NCBI RefSeq assembly: GCF_001612615.1
Contig: NZ_BDAU01000014.1
Span: 1-64,000, forward strand
Origin: Nocardia amikacinitolerans NBRC 108937
GTDB lineage: Bacteria > Actinomycetota > Actinomycetes > Mycobacteriales > Mycobacteriaceae
DNA: 64,000 bases
Direction: 5' to 3'
Part shown: piece after piece, positions 58,836-64,000 of the stretch
How positions within the stretch are numbered: the first letter of the stretch is position 1
Layout: each line of letters opens with the position of its first letter
Notes under the pieces: generated by a model
What the model was told of the DNA's origin: nothing
The model's database searches: none
Seen by the model: the letters and a program-made list of their open reading frames with translations, nothing else
Translations under genes and position numbers: made by a program

Positions 58836-60275
58836 TTGCCGAAACTCCAAGCGACCGCTGTCATTACGGCTGTGCTGTGCGCGATGGCCCTGCTCGCGGG
58901 CTGTACGCGCGAAGTGGACGGCCGTGCGGTCTCGGTCTACGACGACCCGTTCAAGGTGGCCGGACTGCCAACGACGAGCGGCCCGAGCGGACCGCGTCCC
59001 GGCATCCCCGACACCGACCTCACGGCGTCCGGCGGCGACGGCGGCGAGATCGACACCCTTGCGCTCAACGCCATCGACGACATCCAGACCTACTGGGGCG
59101 CCGAGTACGGCAAGGAGTTCGACGGCGAGTTCGCGCCCGTCGATCGGCTCATCTCCTGGAGCGCCAAGGCGCCGCGCAGCGACGCCCCCGAGTTCTGCAA
59201 GGAGACGACCTACCGTCTGGTGAACGCCGCCTTCTGCCGCTTGGACAACTCCATCGGCTGGGACCGCTCGGTTCTCTTGCCCACCATGGCGGAAACCTTC
59301 GGCAAGATGGCCGTCGTGATGGTGCTCGCCCACGAGTACGGGCATGCCGTCCAATCACAGGCCAAGATCGTCGACCCGAAGGATCCGGTGATCGTCAAGG
59401 AGCAGCAGGCCGACTGCTTCGCGGGCGCGTTCATCCGTCATGTGGCGGAGGGCAAGTCGAAGCACTTCACCATCAATACTTCCGACGGTCTCAACACGGT
59501 GCTCGCCGCGACCGTCGCGATCCGCGATTCCGATCCCGACGATCCGGAGAGCGTGCACGGCTCGGCGTTCGAGCGGGTCACCGCGGTGCAGATCGGCTTC
59601 ACCGACGGCCCGAAGGCGTGCAAGGGCATCGACATCGACGAGATCAACCAGCGCCGCGGCGGCTTGCCGCAGACGCTGGGCGGCAGCACCGGCGAGTACC
59701 CGATCGACAAGGAAAGCCTGATCGAGCTCACCAAGGCGCTCGCCGCGATCCTGCCCATCGAGGACAGTCCGACCTACAACTACAACGGCGCGCGGATCGA
59801 CTGCCGCGACGGCACCACCACCGCGCCCGTCTCCTACTGTCCCGCCGAGAATCTCATCGCCACCGACATTCCCGAGCTGGCCAAACGCGGCACGGCCGAT
59901 GTCGACGCGGACGACCCGCTGCCGCTGAAGGTCACCGGCGACTACAACGGCTACGTCGTCTTCATCGCGCGCTACACCCTCGCGGTCCAGCAGAGCCACG
60001 GCCAGTCGCTGGTCGGCGCCAAGACCGGGCTGCGCGCCGCGTGCCTGGCCGGCGTGGTCACCGGCAAGCTCGCCGACCCGAATCGCCAACGCACCCAGGG
60101 CGATATCTCCCTCGCCGCTGGCGACCTGGACGAGGCGGTGTCGGGCCTGCTCACCGACGGTCTCGCGGCAAGCGACGCGCAGGGCAAGACCGTGCCGAGC
60201 GGGTTCGCCAGGGTCGACGCCTTCCGCGCGGGTGTGCTCAACGGCGAGAACACCTGCATGTCGCGGTACTCGTAG
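58836..60275 (+). CDS. Zinc metallopeptidase lipoprotein
   Basis: A 479-residue exported lipoprotein. The lipobox is ALLAGC with Cys23. The zincin motif is HEYGH at 166-170, in VMVLAHEYGHAVQSQAK, followed by EQQADCFAGAFIRH as the third ligand region, so it belongs to the neutral zinc metallopeptidases. The TTG start at 58836 follows GGGGGAG and gives the signal peptide MPKLQATAVITAVLCAMALL; upstream in-frame codons would break the signal. It is divergent from the FHA-ABC transporter. A role in cell-envelope protein turnover is plausible but not shown. Confidence 0.9.
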   Translation: MPKLQATAVITAVLCAMALLAGCTREVDGRAVSVYDDPFKVAGLPTTSGPSGPRPGIPDTDLTASGGDGGEIDTLALNAIDDIQTYWGAEYGKEFDGEFAPVDRLISWSAKAPRSDAPEFCKETTYRLVNAAFCRLDNSIGWDRSVLLPTMAETFGKMAVVMVLAHEYGHAVQSQAKIVDPKDPVIVKEQQADCFAGAFIRHVAEGKSKHFTINTSDGLNTVLAATVAIRDSDPDDPESVHGSAFERVTAVQIGFTDGPKACKGIDIDEINQRRGGLPQTLGGSTGEYPIDKESLIELTKALAAILPIEDSPTYNYNGARIDCRDGTTTAPVSYCPAENLIATDIPELAKRGTADVDADDPLPLKVTGDYNGYVVFIARYTLAVQQSHGQSLVGAKTGLRAACLAGVVTGKLADPNRQRTQGDISLAAGDLDEAVSGLLTDGLAASDAQGKTVPSGFARVDAFRAGVLNGENTCMSRYS

Positions 60276-60350
60276 GGCGTACCTCCGCGGCCGTGCGCGG
60301 GCGGACGGTGGACTGCATCGACAGCACCTTGTCGGCAAACCCGCCGAGCG

Positions 60351-61649
60351 TCAGCCGCCGAACGGCGGCGGCGCGGCGGGTTCGAAACGCAGCACGCGAT
60401 TGCCAATCATCACCTCGGTGCCGGGCACCAGGATCATCGGCTGATTGGGATTGAGCCGGACCCAGTCGCGGTAACCGGGCAACCGCGTGCGGGTGCCATT
60501 GGTCGAGCCGCGGTCCACCACGGTCACGTCCCAGTTGATCAGGCGAATCTCCGCGTGCGCGCGAGACATTCCGCCGGAGTTGTCCTCCACCTTCAGCGGG
60601 ATGAGCCCGCGCTGCGCGGCCTCGGAGTGTTCGGGGTCGCGGCCGAGCACCGCGTCGGCGGCCAGCATGTAGGTCATGCCGTCGTCGAGGATCAGCATGC
60701 CCAGCGGCGGACGGACCACCTCGATCAGCGCCTGGGTCTGGTCCACCGGCATGCCGCAGACGGTGCAGAACGCCGCGCGCGGATCGCTGGGATGGGCTCG
60801 CGCGCACTTGAATCCCATCACCTTCACGGTCAGCGCGGTCGCCTTCGCGGTGGCTTCGAGGCGGCGTTGCAGATCGGGATCGGGTTGTGGGGCCGGGTTG
60901 GTGCCGCCGATCTGGGTGTCGGCCTCGTGCGGGTCGGCCACCGAGTCCAGCATGGAGGTAGACGCCTGCGTCGCCGTGGGTTGCGGCTCGGGCCGGGGTT
61001 GCCGACGCGGCTCGGGGTCGATGCGCGCCGTCGGCAGCGGCGCGACGGGCGTGCGGTGCTGCGGCTCTCGGTGTTCGGTGGGCTCCGGCCGGGCGACCGC
61101 GCGCGAACGAGCGCCGTCCGACCAGACGACCGCGCCTCCGGCCTGGGCGATTCCCTCGACGAGCCAGCCGATTCCGCGCTGCCGCGGCATTTCCGGGATC
61201 CGGCCATCGGCGTCATCGATGAACAACGCGACACCGCGCGCCGGAACGGACGCGACCCGGTCGACGGTGAACGCGGCGTCACTGCCCCGGTACCGCTCGT
61301 CCCTGCCGTCCCCGGCGAGCACCGCGGTCACCGCGCCGTGCAGGAAGATCGCGACGCCGCCGTTCTCCGCCGCGGAGAGGATGCCGAAATCGATCGGCAC
61401 ACCCGGGCTGATCTGCTCGGCGTGCTTCATGAGCCAACGCGTCGCCTGCCGCGCGACCAGCGCGCCGGGACCGTCCGGCTGTTGTTCGACGGCGGCCCTC
61501 ACCAGTTCCGCGAGCGATTCGAGCGCGATGACGGCGGGCGAGTCCTCGGTCGGTTCGCCCCGTCCCCGATGCGCGACCACCAGCACCGCGCCCGCGACCC
61601 GGGCGACGGCGTGGTTCCCCGCGACGACCTCGACCTGCCGATCCTTCAC
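60351..61649 (-). CDS. Zinc-ribbon/FHA domain protein
   Basis: A 432-residue cytoplasmic protein. The N-terminal half resembles a degenerate PP2C/actin-like or globular domain (AVARVAGAVLVVAHRGRGEPTEDSP, GVAIFLHGAVTAVLAGDGRDERYRGSD). A Pro/Arg-rich linker follows, then a putative zinc ribbon (CARAHPSDPRAAFCTVCG). The C-terminal FHA domain has VLGRDPEHSEAAQRG, MSRAHAEIRL and DRGSTNGTRTRLPG. FHA domains read phosphothreonine, so the protein may sense Ser/Thr kinase activity. The GTG at 61649 follows GGTGGAGG. It is convergent with the metallopeptidase and divergent from the lipoprotein genes. Confidence 0.85.
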   Translation of the reverse strand: MKDRQVEVVAGNHAVARVAGAVLVVAHRGRGEPTEDSPAVIALESLAELVRAAVEQQPDGPGALVARQATRWLMKHAEQISPGVPIDFGILSAAENGGVAIFLHGAVTAVLAGDGRDERYRGSDAAFTVDRVASVPARGVALFIDDADGRIPEMPRQRGIGWLVEGIAQAGGAVVWSDGARSRAVARPEPTEHREPQHRTPVAPLPTARIDPEPRRQPRPEPQPTATQASTSMLDSVADPHEADTQIGGTNPAPQPDPDLQRRLEATAKATALTVKVMGFKCARAHPSDPRAAFCTVCGMPVDQTQALIEVVRPPLGMLILDDGMTYMLAADAVLGRDPEHSEAAQRGLIPLKVEDNSGGMSRAHAEIRLINWDVTVVDRGSTNGTRTRLPGYRDWVRLNPNQPMILVPGTEVMIGNRVLRFEPAAPPPFGG

Positions 61650-61791
61650 CGGTATCGGCCTCCACCGGTGCTCTGGTCCAAGGTCGTCGCCATGGCACCC
61701 AGCGTATTGCAATCGGTGTCTGATCGGTCGCTCTGCCCGGCGTTCGTCGGTTATCTTCAAGGGCACGTACGGGAGGAACGAGGGGCCTGTC

Positions 61792-62997
61792 ATGGTTCGG
61801 ACTTCGCGCATCGCGATCTTGGCGGCGTGTGTTGCGGTAGCCGGTGCGTTGACCGGGTGCGGCAGCGTGGCGGGCACCGCGCTACCCGGTGAGCTCGACG
61901 TCCGGAATCTGGCGGTCGGCACCTATCCGGTGGACAAGCATGCGTACGACCAGGATTCGAACGGCGACGGCGCGCTGCTGGAGGGCATGCGCATGTCCGA
62001 AGCCGTGGTGCCCACCGTGCGGATCGATCCGTCGCTCACCTTCGGCCGCGGTAGCACCGTGCTCACCGACACCGAGGCGGCGCTCGACTTCGTCGCCAAC
62101 GTCTCAAAGCCGGTGCTGGACAACCGCAAGATGGTGACCGGCTTCGCCGCAAGCGGTTCCGACAAGGCCGATCCGCCCGGCCAGACCCGACCCGCCGCCG
62201 ACGCCACCGCGATCACCAACGTCGTGTTCCGCTTCCCGGACGAGGCCACCGCCAAGCTCGCGGCCCGCGAACTCGAGGACGCCGACATCGGCGTCTCCGA
62301 TCAAAACCGCAGGCTCGGCTCCACCAAGTACCCCGACGCCTATCTCCATTGGCGCCCAGGCGTTCCGAGCATCGGCGCCTTCCTCGCCCACCGCGAATTC
62401 GTCATCTCGCTGTACGTGCAGCGGCCCCGCGCCGACAGCACCGATCTGGTGAACTGGGCGGACAAGACGTTCGCCGCCCAGGTGCCCGCGCTGGACAGGT
62501 TCCAACCGACCCCGGTCGACAAGCTCGACACCCTGAAGGTGGACCCGGAGGGCCTGCTCGCCCGCGTCGCCGTCGCCGACCGCTCCGGGCACTCCCCCGA
62601 TCCGGTCTCCTTCGCCATCTACAGCGGCAACCACGGCGTCCACTCCTCCGACGACCAAGCCGCCACCCAGCGCCTCATCGAGGAGACCGGCGTCGACAAG
62701 ATCGCCATCGTGGACGCCAGCTCGGTGACCCGCACCCGCGACAGCGACGCCGCCCAGAAACTCCTCACCGGCCTGATCGACACCGCGGGCGACCAGTTCG
62801 ACCCCGCCAACGCCCCCAACGACGTCCCCGGCGCGAAATGCTTGCAGCTCAACAGCAAAGGCGACCCCGAGCGGGAGTACAAGTACCGCTGCTACGTGCC
62901 GTACAAGCGCTACGTCGGCGTGGTGACCAGCGACAAGGAGCCCGACGTCCGTCAGAAGGTCGCGGCGCAGTACGCGTTGCTGGCCAACAGCTTGTGA
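61792..62997 (+). CDS. DUF7373-like lipoprotein
   Basis: A 401-residue exported lipoprotein. The signal peptide MVRTSRIAILAACVAVAGAL ends in lipobox with Cys23. The mature protein has two similar halves in family style, with blocks such as VRNLAVGTYPVDKHAYD, VFRFPDEATAKLAARELED, and YCVPYKRYVG-like YRCYVPYKRYVGVVTSDKE near the end. It resembles the Nocardia/mycobacterial DUF7373 lipoprotein family. The ATG at 61792 follows GAGGGG. It overlaps the next lipoprotein gene by 4 bp, so the two form a tandem, co-translated pair. Function unknown. Confidence 0.85.
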   Translation: MVRTSRIAILAACVAVAGALTGCGSVAGTALPGELDVRNLAVGTYPVDKHAYDQDSNGDGALLEGMRMSEAVVPTVRIDPSLTFGRGSTVLTDTEAALDFVANVSKPVLDNRKMVTGFAASGSDKADPPGQTRPAADATAITNVVFRFPDEATAKLAARELEDADIGVSDQNRRLGSTKYPDAYLHWRPGVPSIGAFLAHREFVISLYVQRPRADSTDLVNWADKTFAAQVPALDRFQPTPVDKLDTLKVDPEGLLARVAVADRSGHSPDPVSFAIYSGNHGVHSSDDQAATQRLIEETGVDKIAIVDASSVTRTRDSDAAQKLLTGLIDTAGDQFDPANAPNDVPGAKCLQLNSKGDPEREYKYRCYVPYKRYVGVVTSDKEPDVRQKVAAQYALLANSL

Positions 62998-64000
62998 GCA
63001 TCGCGGACCGCAACCGCCGGAAAGAGATTCGAGCGCGGCTGTCCGTCGCCGCTGCGCTCGTCGTTCTCGCCGGTGCGGCCTCCGGCTGCGGCGCCCAGCT
63101 CGAGGGACGTGGCGTGCCAGGCATGACTCCGGTCGATCTGGCGAGTCTCACCGTCGGCCCGTTCCCTTCGGCTCCCGTCGACTACGAACCGAAACTGGAG
63201 ACCAAGGGCGACGTCTTCGCGATCGAGTCGCGGCGGTTGTTCGGCTATCTTGTCGCGCCCTACGAAGTCGACAGCGAGATGGCCGCCCTCGATACGACGC
63301 GGATCGTCGCCGCTCCTGGTTCGGCGTTCAGCGACTCGCTCGGCGTGCTGCCCGCCCAATTCGAGCCGATCGCCGAAAGCAACCGGCTGATCGCGGGCGT
63401 CGTCACCGTCCGCTCGAATCAGAAACTTCGGGCCATACGCAACATGTCGATCGCGCTGCTGAGATTTCCTTCCGACGACGCGGCCCGCTCCGCCGCAACG
63501 GAATTCGACCGCGTCATGGGCGAACTCCTACCGAACCGGCATGCCCTCGCGATTCCGGGTCATCCGGATGCCGTGGCCTCCACCGCGAACGACCAGAAGG
63601 GTTACGTGTTCGCCACCCGCGGCCCGATGGTGGTCATGGCGATGACCACGGTCCCCCAGCCCGACCCGAACGCCCTTGTGACACAACTGCGAACGATGCT
63701 CGATCTACAGCTCGACCGCTTGACCCGGTTCGAGCCAACACCGGTCGACCAGATCCTCGATCTGCCCGCCAACCCGGACGGGATCATGCGACTCGCGCTA
63801 CCGCCGCTACCGGTGAGCGGCGACGACACCGCCCGCCGCGTCCAGCCGGCCGGAATCTACGACGCCGCCGGGCAGCTGCATTTCGAGCCGCGCGCCGCCG
63901 AGTTGAAGACCGTGCTGGCGAGCGCGGGCGTCGATGTCGTCGCGCGCAGCGACGCGACGGTATACCGCACGCGCGATCTCGACTCCGCGTTCCGCCTCCA
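62994..64000 (+). CDS. DUF7373-like lipoprotein, second copy (cut by the window end)
   Basis: An open frame of 335 codons running off the window. It starts at GTG 62994, which overlaps the preceding stop (GTGA). The signal peptide VSIADRNRRKEIRARLSVAA onward ends in a lipobox with Cys32 (LAGAASGC). The mature part parallels its neighbour: VDLASLTVGPFPSAPVDYEP, LLRFPSDDAARSAATEFD and RLTRFEPTPVDQILDLPANPDGIMRLALP, including the shared F(Q/E)PTPVD. It is therefore a tandem paralogue. Its 3' end and any downstream gene are outside the window. Confidence 0.88.
   Translation, partial: MSIADRNRRKEIRARLSVAAALVVLAGAASGCGAQLEGRGVPGMTPVDLASLTVGPFPSAPVDYEPKLETKGDVFAIESRRLFGYLVAPYEVDSEMAALDTTRIVAAPGSAFSDSLGVLPAQFEPIAESNRLIAGVVTVRSNQKLRAIRNMSIALLRFPSDDAARSAATEFDRVMGELLPNRHALAIPGHPDAVASTANDQKGYVFATRGPMVVMAMTTVPQPDPNALVTQLRTMLDLQLDRLTRFEPTPVDQILDLPANPDGIMRLALPPLPVSGDDTARRVQPAGIYDAAGQLHFEPRAAELKTVLASAGVDVVARSDATVYRTRDLDSAFRL

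Overview
The window is a high-GC actinobacterial chromosome segment, most likely from Nocardia or a close mycolate relative. The evidence is two MspA-type outer-membrane porin genes, lipoproteins and small families typical of Nocardia (DUF5319-, DUF6802- and DUF7373-like), a type VII (ESX) substrate cassette, and gene order shared with the Mycobacterium tuberculosis region from imuB/imuA' through guaA, guaB3, guaB2, Rv3412, rsdA-sigD, whiB3, groEL1/groES, the tsa genes, alr, glmS and glmM to rpsI/rplM. No rRNA, tRNA, CRISPR array, transposase or prophage was seen.

Layout. 1-3201: a GC-rich 8-bp tandem repeat, then the SOS mutasome genes imuB and imuA' on the minus strand under a LexA-type SOS box. 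3314-4438: a membrane-anchored Ser/Thr kinase. 4580-15443: a PspC-histidine kinase/LuxR response regulator pair and, about 6.4 kb away, a PspC/LiaF-like membrane protein. The DNA between them holds porin, giant nSTAND/WD40 protein, porin. 15699-21450: the guanine nucleotide genes guaA, guaB3 and guaB, with a catalytically degenerate alpha/beta hydrolase. 21731-27238: regulators, namely a DUF5319 protein, the SigD/RsdA pair, a helical-repeat protein, WhiB3, and a SigK-like sigma factor with a very short RskA-like partner.

27465-29784: groES and groEL1 (His-rich tail) with a CIRCE operator and a strong intercistronic hairpin. 30274-31932: a membrane-anchored Hsp70-like protein. 32336-35146: the t6A tRNA-modification genes tsaE, tsaB, tsaD with rimI. 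35336-39601: a hydrolase, alanine racemase and NAD(P)HX repair enzyme. 39770-43012: a cupredoxin lipoprotein, glmS and a second hydrolase lacking its nucleophile. 43016-47273: a minus-strand cassette of two ESX-type substrates, a coiled-coil protein and a Ser/Thr kinase whose reading frame carries an in-frame TAG at codon 13.

47634-51033: a DUF6802-like protein, a stand-alone PspC protein, an ABC-F ATPase and an AbiEi-like/nuclease protein. 51697-54224: glmM, rpsI and rplM. 54402-64000: an envelope-signalling cluster with a second Hsp70-like membrane protein, an FHA-FHA-ABC transporter, a zinc metallopeptidase lipoprotein, a zinc-ribbon/FHA protein and two tandem lipoproteins, the last cut by the window end.

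The housekeeping genes feed GMP synthesis, cell-wall precursors (GlcN-6-P, GlcN-1-P, D-Ala), tRNA t6A and ribosome assembly. The accessory genes mostly sense or signal at the envelope: PspC and LiaF domains, Ser/Thr kinases, FHA domains, Hsp70-like folds and porins. The less ordinary items are the porin/nSTAND/porin block, the truncated SigK anti-sigma, the kinase nonsense codon, and two alpha/beta hydrolases without a nucleophile.
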